Assembly (NCBI RefSeq): GCF_028009165.1
Contig: NW_026611617.1
Span: 940,001 to 1,004,000 of the forward strand
DNA from: Akanthomyces muscarius
Taxonomy: Eukaryota > Ascomycota > Sordariomycetes > Hypocreales > Cordycipitaceae
Reading direction: 5' to 3'
Length of the DNA: 64,000 nt
Positions 11,791-23,476 of the stretch are shown here, piece by piece. Under the pieces are notes generated by a model. It had not been told where the DNA came from. It did no database searches and saw nothing but the letters and a program-made list of their open reading frames with translations. Position numbers and translations under genes: made by a program. Every line of letters starts with the position of its first letter. The stretch's first letter is position 1.

Positions 11791-12246
11791 ACGTACATAA
11801 CAGTAGTCTGGTTGAAACAACCCAGCATTGAAGCGAACCGGTACTAAAGCAACCTTGTGCTACAGCAGCCTACCCTAAAGCAGCCTTCTACGGTTTTCGA
11901 CAGCCATCGTCGTCAATTATTTTGTTACAAGGTTTTCTGGGTATAGGAGGCCTGAAAATGCCTTTGTCCAATTGCGGCGGAGAGCTAACCTGTAAGGCAC
12001 CCTATTGTGTACCAGTCAAGACAAAGTCCGCGTGCTGAAAAAAGGGAGACTTTAGCAGGCAGCAGTCGGCCGAGCAAAATCAACGAGGTTGTCGATCGAC
12101 ACGCGAGGACATTTAAGAGCAGGCTAGCTCTTCCACTACGGTTTTGAATCCTATTGTATAACTCCGAGAATACTATGTTATAGCTCAAATGTATTTACTA
12201 TATGATTAAATTCCTAGCCAAGTCGAAATGAAGAATCGCTGATGCC
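11791..12246. other. Spacer, no gene seen
   Basis: Holds short tandem-like stretches (tacagcagcctaccctaaag region near 11860) and the presumed 3' end of the Zn2Cys6 gene. No coding or RNA feature is supported. Confidence 0.5.
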
Positions 12247-14358
12247 TCAAGTCAAGACACTTGTCGGCTCGTAGAAGCACTGATCCCACCGCGTCTTACC
12301 GGACGCCCAAAACAAGACTAGCTTATCATATAGATCAGCTGCTCCGTTTTCCGATGCGGGCAATCCGCGCAGAGGACCAATGTAATCCAAAAGAATTGCT
12401 TGCTCCTCCTTGTGCCCCCGAAGAGCCACACCCAGTACCGCTGCCGGCCACATGTGTCCTGCCGAGTCCGGCATCGCTCTCATTGCCTGTCGGAACAGCC
12501 TAAAGAGGCGGCTCTGATACCGCACCCGCGCCGTCTGGCTGTCGTCTCGTTCGAGTTTGGCATGTACCAAGCCAAGCTTGTCGATATTATGCTTCACACC
12601 TTTTGCCGCCGTTCCATCGGTCGTAGCTGACTGGACGCCCCAAGTCTCCGAGGACACCTTTGGAATCGACGCATCTACGGTGTTCGACGCTCCCTCTTCG
12701 TCTCCGCGCGGAAACACAAAAACAGCCGCGAGCGGTGTGGGCAGCGTCAATATAGCGTAAAGAGCAACGGCGGCTTGGTACATCCGCGCAGCGATTGGAT
12801 AAAAGTCATGGTCGGTCGAGTACGGCTCTCCCCAGCTGTCCGGATTGACGCTCTGGATCTTGGTGTGCGCGTCGTGGGCGATCCCCTTCCACTCGGCAGT
12901 CCTCGTGCCGGCCGCCACGAGCGTTCGCAGATGCGTGATGCGAACCATGGCCTGGAATACAGGTGTAGGGGCGGGAAATGCGTGACATCCGGTGTGGCTG
13001 TACGCAATGACGATGTTCTCGTCCGACCAGTTGGACATGTTTTCGATCTGGTCGTGCGGGGGGCTGGTTGTGTTGCACATGCTCGCTACTCTGGATTTGA
13101 TGATGGGTCAATAGACACATATCATGGAAAGTGGCCCAAGCGTATTGTGCACCGCTCAAGACACAGATGAAGACTTACACGAGCATATATTGCACAGTCA
13201 GGTTGTGAGGAAATTGCAGATCAGAGAGCGGATAGGAATAGCGTTTAAGCAGGGATCCGAAACCCTCCGCGTGTGCTCTCCATTCTGGTACTCCAAAATT
13301 GAGCTGTTCCGAGAGATGCAAGCATTGTTAGCAATAGAACTATAGATTCTTACATTTTCGGTGACTTGGCCTGAACATGTTGCATTTCGGAAGCATGCCC
13401 TAGAGCAATGTGGCGTACCTCAACATGCATCAACTTGGAAATGTGTGCAAGGGCAGGAACTAGACCATCGGGTGTAGCAATGCAACGGTTCAGTTTCCTT
13501 AGGACGATCGCTATCTGGTCGAACAGCCGTGCCCATAAAGGGTTCAACTCTGGCACGGCGCCGTACCGTGGCGGGGCACGCCTAATGGACGAGAGGCACT
13601 GCAGGCGGTGGGATACCATGACCATGGCAAATCTATCCCCATCAAAGTTTTTGTCATATACAAGACCACTAAAGTCGAGGTTGAACTCATACGCACTGTC
13701 CCCGGGAGCGTGAAAGTCGTGCATCGGGGTCATGATGCGAGCATCTGCGTCACCTTTTTAGCATGCGGTGTTTTATCTATTCCGCTTCCTCATCAGCCAA
13801 CATACAGTAATGAAGGGCTTCTCCGATGTGCCAATCCGGTGAGGGCAAGCCTTTGACTGGTGCCGCCGGACTGAACGTCTGGTCGTAGACACAATGGCGA
13901 CTGCCCAGTGCACATCTCTTGCAACGAGGTCGTGCTTCGTCGCATTTGATACGACGAGAGCTAGGATGCGGAGTCCAAGTTAGTAAGAAATACTACCCAA
14001 TTTTTTTGGGTTCGGCGATGGCTGGATTGGAATACGTGCATGCCTCTGGGCTGATCGTGGGTCGGCAGTGACAGGTCCTGTTCCTGATCCAAAACCAGGG
14101 AGGAACGTACCGGCAGGTCAGACATCCAGTCCTTGCTCGCGTGGCCCAGTTCCTTTTCCTCGGCTGAGAAGGATCGTTGGGATTTGCGGGCGGCACGTCG
14201 CTCAACGACAGTCGTGCCACCGTGGCCCTTGCACGAATATTCCGCACTACGGTGCTCAGCTCAGTTTCCTCGCCCCGGACCGATGCCACGGGCGCTGCGA
14301 GGGCGGCATGGAAATCTGCGAGCTTATCTAGCTCCAATCGCATTCCATCCATCTCCAA
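12247..14358 (-). CDS. Zn2Cys6 transcription factor with fungal-specific TF domain
   Basis: Five exons (14111-14358, 13806-13960, 13419-13744, 13179-13303, 12247-13090) join in frame to 565 residues. The binuclear zinc cluster spans the first intron: Cys79, Cys82, Cys89, Cys96, Cys99, Cys106 with spacing CX2CX6CX6CX2CX6C and the basic patch RSRRIKC. An N-terminal extension of 78 residues precedes it. The middle part (LNPLWARLFDQIA..., then PEWRAHAEGFGSLLKRY) is the start of the fungal transcription factor regulatory domain seen in many Pezizomycotina regulators, usually about this length. For the third intron I chose donor GAG|GTACGC because the later GTAAGA donor puts the next exon out of frame. 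The target genes are unknown; it may control neighbours, but nothing in the sequence shows that. The N-terminal start is less sure than the rest. Confidence 0.8.
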
Positions 14359-15866
14359 TTCAATTGACCTACATTCACGGGCAAGAGTAGAAAAGGCAAA
14401 CTAGGCGCATCGAGAGGCGGGGGCGGGGGCGGAAGCTAAATGAGGCTGTGTGGGTGTCCGGGAGTGGCCAAGTAGCCAAGCGTAGGTAGTCTGACCCCGG
14501 AGTCGCAAGGTCAGGTAGTATCAGCGTGAGAAAGCCATCTACTATCTCGCCACCCTAACTGATACTAACTAATTTAAGTTTAGTTTCGGCGTCAATGAGA
14601 CATGTACGCAGAAAGTATAAGAAGATTTAACTGTGGAAGAGCAATCTAATCAAGTATTCCGTCACGCGATCTCAGCATGCCACAACTGCATCTTGGCGCC
14701 TGCTCCTGCGTGAAAAGCTCGAAACACGGACGAAATAACAGACACTACTCAGAGCTTTTCAGTTGGCAGCTCGGCCTGCCAGAGAACTTCGGCGAGGTCA
14801 ACGCAGCACGACAGCGACGGTTTGGAAAGCCCCCAAGTCAATAAATTGTATCGGGATCAGATTCGCTAGAAGTCCAAAAAAAATAGAGGGCAGTGATTGG
14901 AAAGACAAAGGAGGTTCTCCGCGAAACGAATTAGGCCGGCTGCAGCATCACCCGCCTGACCGCTATTGGCAGCCACCAGTGATGCGTCCTGTTGTACTAA
15001 GGGCTGTTTTGCGGGTACGGCACTACATGACCAAATCAAACTACACGTTCATGCATTCATTCGCGATAGATTGAATGTGCTGTCATCGATTTATCGGCGC
15101 CCGCCGCCGTGGATGCAGCTCTCTGCACCAGCCGACGACCTCGAGTTGTACCGCCGATTGGCTTTCACTCGGGAGCACAACAACGCAAAGACAAGCTTTG
15201 CGCAAGGCAAGGTTTGCTAAAAAAAGAAAAAAAAAGAAAAAAAAAAGTCCAAAAGTTTACGACAAAACAATGCGCTTGCTTTTCAGGTACATATACTGCA
15301 GTATCTCCCCTCAAACGGATCGTGTGCATCGTCTCCTGCGGCTGCCCTCCGTCATCTGTCTCCACCGCGCGGAGGTGGCCTAGGCCACAGGGACAATTCA
15401 AAGTCAGGCCCTGCTGCGCAGCCCGCAGTATTGGGCCTGTCTGGCGGTGAGACCAAGAAAGCTCCGGTGAGGGGGATCTTAACCCTTTCCCAGCGCTCGG
15501 AGTTTTCTGGGAAGCACGCGGCTGAGAAGAAGGCAGGAGCAGCCTTGGCCGTATTGTAGACAGAAGGTCTTAATGGTGAATCGGCGGGGTTCCAACATGT
15601 TCGGGACAACATCGGAGCTAATGACGGTCACCTACTGGACACTATTCTTCTGGCAAGTGGCGCTGATACTCGTCAAAGTCCGACACGTCCTGAGTGACTA
15701 AACGGTTCGCTTGTACACGTCAACCTGCAGATCACGTGCCGCACCGATGCTATCTAGGTCTCTGCGATTTTCTTGTAAAAGTGAAACCCGCCGTCCTCTA
15801 GCTTTAATACAGAAAACGATAGAATTTGTTCGACGACACGCCTTCCCTTGCTACCTGTATTCCATC
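14359..15866. other. Intergenic region between the regulator and the ACBP gene
   Basis: These 1.5 kb hold no gene I can support. An A-rich tract lies at 15220-15248. Open frames at 14763-15074 and 15075-15450 overlap in several frames and show no domain or signal. The last 200 bases are the probable promoter of the acyl-CoA-binding protein gene. Confidence 0.5.
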
Positions 15867-16257
15867 ATGACAGTCGGGCTTGATAACGCCGAGTTTAAGG
15901 ACGCTGCGGAAAAGGTTAAAACCCTCTCCAGAAAGCCCGACAACAATAGCCTGCTCAGGGTAAGGGCACCTTCTAACTTGAGGGTGTTCTTTTGGTACTT
16001 ACTCTACATAGCTCTACGGTCTCTTTAAGCAGGCCACGGTTGGTGATAATGAGACTGATGCGCCGGGAATGATGGATTTCACAGTAAGCCGCCTTATTCC
16101 ACATTCTTATTATCGCTGAGTTTTGATAATGAAATTTACTCTCGTATTATAGGGTAAGGCTAAGTGGGGTGCCTGGAACGAGATGAAGGGTGTCTCGAGG
16201 GAAGATGCTACCGAGCAATACATTGCACTGGCGAACGACCTGATTGCTAAGGATTGA
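15867..16257 (+). CDS. ACB1: Acyl-CoA-binding protein
   Basis: Three exons (15867-15959, 16012-16083, 16153-16257), each a whole number of codons, give 89 residues, the usual size of a cytosolic ACBP (86-104). Diagnostic stretches are [31 protein letters not shown] and [19 protein letters not shown], ending [12 protein letters not shown]. These residues form the four-helix bundle that holds the CoA head (Tyr and Lys of the YGLFKQ helix) and the acyl chain. The protein binds medium to long acyl-CoA esters in the cytosol, buffering and carrying them between synthesis, oxidation and lipid assembly. The start was chosen because it follows an in-frame leader without similarity and begins the first helix at the normal distance. 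The symbol is by analogy to yeast ACB1. Confidence 0.92.
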
Positions 16258-17672
16258 TCTCTATGAAAACTGCTCCACTGCTAGTCAGCAGAGAAGAAGT
16301 GAGAAGAAAATGATGAAGTATAGACAAGTGTCCAGCATCCGCTGATAAATATACCATCTGTAAAAAAAAGAAGTATGTAAGCTCCTTCCCTGCCAAATTA
16401 AAACAGCCCCTATGTCACCTTGGCCGTTCCAGGGCCGTCTCCCCAGCATGGCCTAGCTGCTTTGGCGCTCACATTTCCACTCCTGCCAAACTTGTCAATG
16501 GCTTCCTTGATAATCGGAATAACATCGCCGTCGCCGACGTAACCAGGCGATCGGCCCCTGATCTTCGCATACACGTTCATGATGCATTTTCCATACTTGC
16601 GGATCTTCTGATGCAGCAAAGTGCTCATTTTGAATTGACAGTGCTGGACCAGGCATCGGAGCTGATTTCTGCAACGCAAGAGGATGCGCCTGCAGCGGCG
16701 GAGCCTACAGATCAGTGCCGCTGCCGTCCAACGCGTGTGGAGGGCTTCCCCCTGTGTCTTACAGCTGAGATGTGTCTGGTATCAACCTCAAGCCACTATC
16801 GCCGCTGAGGATAACTAAGAGTAGTCGATGTTATATCAGCTCATACCCTGGGGGCCAAGGGCGGCAGCTAGTCTGGGGAAGGAGAGGGTTCCCCATACCC
16901 CGCCCTAGTCATGCCTCCACTCAACAAATTCATGGAGGCTGTCGCCTACCTGCCCAGTCAGGTAGAAGAGGACACGTGACTAGCGAGGATCACAGATGCA
17001 TAGTGATCTATTAGGTTTTGAAGGACCATAGCCTCTATGCTAAGTAAGATGGTCAAGTTTTACGCCTAGGCTTGTACCTACTAGGAAGAAGCGAGCCTCC
17101 GGCCGTCGCTACCACTAATATCGAGGTACAAAGCACTCTGGCTAATAAAGGCTCGACGGGGATTCTATTTCTTAGCGGCAGAAACTTGCCTACTAATAAG
17201 ATAGTAATCTAGGCCTATAATAGAGGGATAGATAAGTACCTAAGAAGAAGATATTCTTTGGTTAGGATACACTACCCTACCTGCTCTCATCTCCACCTTT
17301 CGCCCGAAACCCCTCCGCCGATATTTGCTGCAGGACTAACTAGTCAACTTGCCACTGTGAGACCAATACCCACCCAGAAAGAGACTTAAAGGCTTGATCG
17401 AACTCGGGCCGGTCTGCTTTGTGGCATTTATTCTCAAGTTCGCCGATCGGAAATCAAGATGCAGTGTTCACCCACTGGTTTGAATCGGGCTCTGGTAGCC
17501 TGCAAGTCTGGCGATAAGTGAGGCTACGTAATGTTTTCTTCTGTCGGCAGTGCCCGAGTAGTTTGTAGTATTTCAAGGTTTATAATTCTCAGACGCGTAG
17601 TAGGCTTGTAAGGCGCTTGCTGGTGCACATCAAGCTGTTGTGGACTCAGCTTTTGGCTCTATATAATGTAGG
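16258..17672. other. Intergenic region with a possible small gene and a RIP-like relic
   Basis: A small minus-strand open frame (16410-16679) is listed separately at low confidence. At about 17040-17270 the base pattern becomes rich in cta/tag/ata words, as in the transposon relics of this window, and probably is a small RIP-mutated repeat fragment. The remaining sequence shows no gene. Confidence 0.45.
16410..16679 (-). CDS. Small unrecognised open frame
   Basis: On the minus strand this frame could encode up to 89 residues; the likely internal start is MSTLLHQ. The C-terminal half (SPGYVGDGDVIPIIKEAIDKF and a Cys-Trp-Gly-containing tail) looks protein-like, with regular hydrophobic spacing and two cysteines. 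I cannot assign a family. A second frame is also open over part of it. No signal peptide or TATA box is evident, though an undetected upstream exon is possible. It may be the last exon of a small secreted protein or a chance frame. Confidence 0.25.
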   Translation of the reverse strand: MRCRNQLRCLVQHCQFKMSTLLHQKIRKYGKCIMNVYAKIRGRSPGYVGDGDVIPIIKEAIDKFGRSGNVSAKAARPCWGDGPGTAKVT

Positions 17673-18733
17673 CTAAGCCTTCGAACCCTCAGCGTTGACG
17701 ACATCAGCAGCAGCGGCTGCAGCCTCACCAGCCGGTGCGTTGATAGAGTTGGCAGCAGTAGCGGCGTTCGGAGCAGCATTGGGTGCAGCAGAATTGGGTG
17801 CAGCAGCATTGGGAATCTGGGCCGCTGCCGGGGCCTCTGGTGCCATCTGGAACGCAATAACTCCACCGAACGGGCCAGCACCACTAGGGTTGGCCACTTT
17901 CATAAGGCACACGTTTTGCATGCCGCCAACGGCTCCAGTGCAGGTCGTGCCAGCGGGGATCGCAACTTGGAGTGGCTATGATCATGCGTCAGCATTCCGC
18001 CGTGTTGGGATATAGTTGAATTGACGCTACTTACGTGATCGGTGTTGACGTTGAGCGCGCGTCTTGTCAGGCCACGGAGTCCTAAACCGCCAAGAATGCC
18101 GCCTTTACCGCCTGCCGGCATATTGTTGCTAAGGGGGCCCGGCTGAATATTGCCATTTCTGCCCGGAACCTGAGTGACAACGTCGGCCTCTTGACCTTGC
18201 GAGAACTGGCCGGTGGCGGTGGGGTCAACAATGGCTCTGAGAGGACCAGCTCCATCCTGTAAGACTGTGTGAGCAAGCAAAAAGAGATAGCCGTGTGACG
18301 AGTTTGTACACGGAGCAGATGCGTTTACGTACAGTCGTCACAATGTGGTAGGTCATGGCAATGTGGCCGCCGTTGCTGCTGACTTGCGGGAGGGTAGAGC
18401 CAGACATGGCCATGACGCTGTCCATCATCCCCATGTTGTTTTCTCCATTTCCCTTGGTATGGCCAAGGCCGTCAGACGCCGCATCGCGGCGCTGGAAGAC
18501 GGTGGTGTCCACCTCAGTTTCTTTATTACGCCCCATGCCAGGGACAGCGGCTCCCATGATTCCAAGAGCAGTGGTATTTCCACCCGCATCACCGACCTTT
18601 ACTCTTGTTAGATAACGCTTTGCGGTATCGAGGGCTAGGATTTTGTACTTACGGCAACGGCGATTTTGCCGTGGGCGTTGACGGCGACCGACGTGAAAGT
18701 CGCCACAGCGAGATAGAAGCTGGAGGAATGCAT
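17673..18733 (-). CDS. Egh16-like (GAS1/MAS3-type) secreted protein
   Basis: Four exons (18653-18733, 18333-18596, 18035-18256, 17673-17975), all in phase 0, encode 289 residues. Residues 1-20 are a signal peptide ending at VNAHG, so the mature protein starts with HGKIAVAVGDAGGN. The Gly/Asn-rich middle (LGIMGAAVPGMGRN, MAMSGSTLPQVSSNGGHIAMTYH, DGAGPLRAIVDPTATG) and a Cys-containing C-terminal third (GTTCTGAVGGMQNVCLMKVAN) fit the Egh16-like family, first described from appressorium-expressed genes of plant pathogens (gEgh16, GAS1, MAS1/MAS3, CAS1) and also known from insect pathogens. The tail is an Ala/Asn/Pro-rich low-complexity stretch (APNSAAPNAAPNAA). The molecular activity of the family is unknown; it is secreted or wall-associated and linked to host penetration. 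A TATA box lies 137 bp upstream. Confidence 0.85.
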
Positions 18734-20764
18734 TATGACGTTCTTCTCGTGTATTAGTGATTCTTGACCGGCAAGAATTGAAAAAGAGGACTTTAAATGG
18801 CAGAGTGATGATTTGAAGGAGTTAAAGGATGACGGTTGAAAGTAAAAAGATCGTGCTGCTGAAGGCTCCTTATATACGTGAATCCGCCGGACAGCCCCGA
18901 CGACACTCGGTAAGCCGTCATCATGCTGGAAGCTTGAGTGTATCACACCTCCGACATCTGTCACGAGAATTGCATGTCGAGATTGTATTTTGGTCGAGAG
19001 CTGAGGTAAGCGGTGTTTCGTGGTTAAGTCGGCATCCTCAAGGCTAGTGCGGTTTTTAACTCACCCTTGGAGCGCGAACAAATAATATTGTGCGAACGGA
19101 AAATTTGTTTCACACTTCAAGTGCTACAGTCTAAACATTTGACAGGTATCAGGATGCCTGCCCAACTACAGACGAGTTTGGGCCCGCGGACAGATTACAC
19201 CATCTTTCCATTGTGGTCGGCCGTACTCCGCAGAACGGACATCTCCATGGTCTTGCTAAAACGTACATAAAATACTTTTCAGACGTCGTTTGAGAACAAG
19301 CGATTTATTCACTTCATCAGTAGCCTAGTTATCTTAATGGCTAGGTCCGATAAGTGATTATCGGCTTGTTGCTCTGCCACCATAATTTGAGCCCGATCTG
19401 TTTCGTTCCACTTTTCACTAGAACTTCAGTTTGTCGGCATATACCGGGGTTTCCATATCGTTAGTTAAAACTTCAAGGGGTGTTGCTCGTTTGAACAGAT
19501 AAGGTGACCGCTTCAATGCATGGCAAACCTGTTTGTGTAGAAGGTGGCCGGTTATGCCATGGGAAACATTGAAACTGCTCCCCTTCCCGATCGACCCGTC
19601 ACGAGCAAGCGAAAGGCTTGGCCCCGTCCACCGGGCAAGGGATATTAATTACTCGATTATCCGTACTGCCGCACCATAGGCCCTCCTGCGACCCTCTACA
19701 GGAGGCAACGCCATTCCAGACGCGGGTCTTATGGTAGCAGTGCAAGTGACTCTGACAAAGTCCATATGTCTAGGACGATTATATTGCAGAAATGGTGTAC
19801 TAGCGGCAGGATGAGACGCAGCCAAGAGGCAGCTCAGCTCCCCCGGAATCCGGCAAGGAAATAACGGCTTCTTTGCCGTCTGATCCGACCTAATGTTTGG
19901 CCCTGTCCTTGGCGCCGAGTCGCAAGTCAATGCGACTGTGGGTCTTGCCTGCAAATACTTGAAACTCAGCGGTTCGAGCCACAAAAGAGCATGAAACGGC
20001 CGAGTTCGATCGAACGTTTGTAAGCCTGCTAGAATATCTGCCTCTGCCCTTGTTAGGATCATCAACAACACATTTAGCCTAATTATTGAGTGTTGATTAC
20101 TGCATCAACCATGAAGGCAACGCGCAACGTCTCAGCACAGCCAGGAAGTCGGACATAGTCAGTGTGGAGGCTGCCGCCCCTGCTTAACGTTAGTGGCCTA
20201 GGCTACTGACCTGCCCTACAAGAGTCTCAATCCATATCGCACCATGAGAGAGCTCGCCAATGTACTTATCGTCTCGCATAATACGTATCCCACCTTGGCC
20301 CCAACAGTACCATGTGTCACGCAGGCAAACTCCGTGTGTGCAAGAAAAGGAGGTAGACACATCGTCCTCCGCGCCCAAACCAGCAAAATAGCGCGGGCTT
20401 ACAACCAATGCAACGCCCACCCCAAGTATTGACTGAATAAGATGCAAATCCCACTTGTGGGGATGGAAAACCGGATGCTTGTTGCAGTCTGCCAAAACTT
20501 GAGTGCAGAAACCTGGGGAGTTTGATCGGTCGCGCACTAGCAGCGGGCTAATTCCATTAGCTGAGACGTGGGAGTGACGACCATCGGAATGCGGCCGCGC
20601 ACCTGCCACAGGCCCAATATTCGTCTACGCACGTTTTCCGAACCTCGCAGCGCGATTTGGACCGTATGAGACCACATGGAGGACTTAAAAAAGCTGAATG
20701 CTTAACCCGTTGAACATTTATTGAGCGGCGTTGGCCACCAGGCCGCAATTTATGACTCTATTCT
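18734..20764. other. Intergenic region, no supported gene
   Basis: After the Egh16-like promoter, two minus-strand open frames (19649-20071, 20190-20609) are of fair length but have no recognisable domain, signal peptide or splice support. I do not call them genes. Confidence 0.45.
18869..18876 (-). promoter_or_regulatory. TATA box of the Egh16-like gene
   Basis: TATATAAG on the minus strand, about 137 bp upstream of the ATG at 18733, at the distance seen for the other TATA boxes in this window. Confidence 0.55.
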
Positions 20765-20992
20765 TTACTCCTCGAAAGAAGCCTCCGCCTGAATATCTGC
20801 CAAGGTGCAGTTCTGTAGTTTCACTGCCATCATTGAGTCCACCCCGTATTCGCCCAGCCATTGATGCAGACGGATAGACATCATGGAGTCCATGCCATAT
20901 GCAGAAAGAGGTTGAAGAGAGTTGATTTCTTCGACGCGTACGCCCATCAAGGTGGCAACCTTGTCGAGGAGGACTTCGGAAAGTACGGACAT
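20765..20992 (-). CDS. Free-standing acyl carrier protein (phosphopantetheine-binding)
   Basis: The ATG at 20992 opens a single coding exon of 75 residues. The sequence SLQPLSAYGMDSMMSIRLHQ carries the 4'-phosphopantetheine attachment motif with Ser36, and the rest (a first helix, motif, second helix, and the last helix CTLADIQAEA) matches the length of one carrier domain of the polyketide-synthase type rather than a mitochondrial ACP: there is no targeting peptide and the charge pattern differs. A second GVDSMM stretch lies at 50-55, in the loop/third-helix region. A canonical 5'-UTR intron (20997-21057, TCTAAC branch, CCTACAG end) and a TATA box at 21142-21149 argue for a real expressed gene. 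No polyketide synthase lies nearby, so it would serve a synthase encoded elsewhere or be the surviving piece of one. Confidence 0.75.
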   Translation of the reverse strand: MSVLSEVLLDKVATLMGVRVEEINSLQPLSAYGMDSMMSIRLHQWLGEYGVDSMMAVKLQNCTLADIQAEASFEE

Positions 20993-21141
20993 GATTCTGT
21001 AGGAGTTGAAGCAAAGCGTTAGATAATCCTGACCACGTTTGGATAGTTGAGACAAACCTCAGCTTTGTCTTGAGAGAGGAAATTTGGTGAGTGTAATGGA
21101 TAGAGGTTATTTGAGAGGTCTTGGATGGGGCTACTACGCCA

Positions 21142-21149
21142 CTTATATA
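21142..21149 (-). promoter_or_regulatory. TATA box of the carrier-protein gene
   Basis: TATATAAG on the minus strand about 150 bp upstream of the start codon and 85 bp upstream of the predicted 5'-UTR intron. Confidence 0.55.
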
Positions 21150-23369
21150 GTAAAAAGTGTTTGGTGCAGTGTACAAAGAGATGGCGATTTCCAAGGTCAA
21201 CGCTTAATACCCTGGCGATCTACACTAGCCACTTTCATCATTGTCTCATATTGATCTGCCTGTGTGCTACATCCGACTAGTCGCCCGATTGTGTGACTTG
21301 ACTGTGCAAGATCTCGACATTACTCGAATAACCGTCGTATCGGGCTCCGAGCTATGTCTTTGAAGTTTCAGCTCAGATGCATATGCTGAGTTGTAAGACA
21401 GTTTGTGACCTCTGGGCGGAGGAGTGCTGAGGCACTCGCAATGTCGCAGGCTGTCTTTCCAGTAACTTCAATCTTGGTTTGATCTGTGCAGCAGTGCTCA
21501 TAAAGGCATGGAGACTGTCTGGAATCTGCATATTGACCAAGATCTGCCGACCGTGTGACTGCGTTGCGGTAGCCGAGACAGCGCAGCTGAATTAAGTACT
21601 CAGCCTCGTGCCGCAAAAGTCTCAGTCAACTGCTCGTGTATGCCGGTATACGTCGTCCTCTCGCAACATGCCTAGCGTCGCTGTATAACGAAAAGGCTTC
21701 GCATGTCTCCCGGCGGGCAGCTGATCTGAAACAGGGTCTTGGACTGAAGTGGTACAAATGCCCATGCCGTTGAGCAACCAGGAAGGACTAGGTATTGGTA
21801 GGGTTTCTAGCGTGGCGGTGTAAGCAATTCACCAATCGAATACCTTTCCAAGAATAATTGCTTTTGCGGACCCTCCCCTACATGTGATTATGGCTTCACA
21901 CGAAACATTGTGTGCCGGTATTACTGTGTTGCTCAAACTCATTCATCGGCCATAATTTCGAATGCCGGGTAGGGACGTCCTGAGATCTAAACCCCCGGAA
22001 AGGCTCCCCAATCTCGCGCTGGATGCTCGAAAATCGCGATCGGCGATGTCTTCTCCAAATACACTCATTTGTCTCGGATAGGTCTCTCCGACGATCTTTT
22101 CAGTGACTTTCTTCTGACTGAGCAATTCTGGCAACATGGAACTATCTCATCGCTGGTGCCTACTCTGTAGCCTTTCAAGCAGGACGTCAGGGCAAGTGGC
22201 GGTGGGGTCTGGGTGGCCTTGGGTACGGAACAGGCAGAAGCCAAGTAAAACTTGGCAGTACGAAAGCGAATTGAGTTTCAGGAGTAAGGCTTGTTATTGC
22301 ACTGAGAACGTAGGCTATAGGGAGCCGTTGCGTATAACATAGGTGTCGGAGAGTAATCAATGTTGATGTTTCAACGTGTTGAACATGCGCAGACAAAAGC
22401 GCGGCTGTACCAGCTATCGCGCTGCGAGTAAAGGTTCATTACGGCGGCGCCGTCGTGGCGTATTCATGACATGTGTTGCGGCTGCCTACGACGACTGGGC
22501 GCTTTTTTTTTCTAATGACAAACTTGCATCTGCTGTTAAACAGTTTTGAATTAGATACTATAAGGGAAAGAATTAATTGATCAGCTTATGCCCTCCCTTA
22601 GCTGGCGGGTTTGCACAAGCTCCATCGTTTCACATTCTCCAGATACAAAAATCCCAGGTGGGATCCTCACAGGCCAATGTTACTACACTGCATTTTTTCG
22701 ACAGAGTTTCCGCTAACTTGATTATGGAATATTATTAATTTCTCAATATGTAATACCTCTTGTAACTTAAAATAAGTATTTATTGCCCCTTCCTCTCATA
22801 GCCACTATTCTCCTATTTAGAACTTCTACTACCCTAGGATCTATCTAGCGCGCCTTGCACCACAATATACGTGTCTATAGCCTCTTCCGCCCGTGGCCGC
22901 CATTCTGCCAATCAGCTTCCTCTTCCCTTCGGATAGTCCGACAGTACCCTATGCCGACATTCTGTCTTCTTTGCACTTTTTGCTCTTTTCCTAGCGCTAT
23001 CCACCGTCTCTTTAACCTCGGTGCCGGATCGATACGGTTTATAGCACAGTCCCACACGACAAGCGGCCTTGAACAATCTAGAGCCAGAACCCCCGCTATA
23101 ACAATCTAATTTAATTGTAGTTGTCTCTCCAGAGTGGATTACGGTGCAACCGATGTAACCTTCTTTTGGTAGACAATGTTCGTTGTAGGAATACCATCCC
23201 CTTGACCATATCTGCCTGCCCACTCCGCATTTTGTTTCTCACCACGTGCATGGCACCTATTCTTCGCATTTATCGATGGCGAATAGCCATATAGGGGGTT
23301 CACCGACGATATAGTCGGCGTGTAAGGTGTACGCACTGACGGACTGACGGACGCAAGTTGCCCAGCATG
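21150..23369. other. Intergenic region, no supported gene
   Basis: About 2.2 kb with only short open frames. An AT-rich patch lies near 22540-22800. The stretch up to 23369 is the upstream region of the cutinase gene. Confidence 0.5.
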
Positions 23370-23377
23370 TATATAAA
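23370..23377 (+). promoter_or_regulatory. TATA box of the cutinase-family gene
   Basis: TATATAAA at 107 bp upstream of the ATG at 23477; the intervening leader is pyrimidine-rich with a CAAT-like start region, as expected for a strongly regulated fungal secreted enzyme. Confidence 0.65.
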
Positions 23378-23476
23378 CGGGCGAATGCTCTCCCTGTGTT
23401 ACAAAGTTCTAATTCATCTCGCACAATTCTCTAGAAGTCTCCAATACAGTCCTCAAACGATTCGTATACCACAAAA

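Noticed and set aside
19955..20000. tRNA-like T-arm (ggttcgagcc)
   Set aside because: The stem bases around the TTCGA loop do not pair and no acceptor, D or anticodon arm is present at the right distances.
19649..20609. Two minus-strand open frames of about 140 codons
   Set aside because: No domain, signal peptide, consistent composition or splice structure supports them.
20765..20992. Tandem duplication of two carrier domains
   Set aside because: The total length fits only one carrier domain; the second DSMM stretch falls in the loop/third-helix position.
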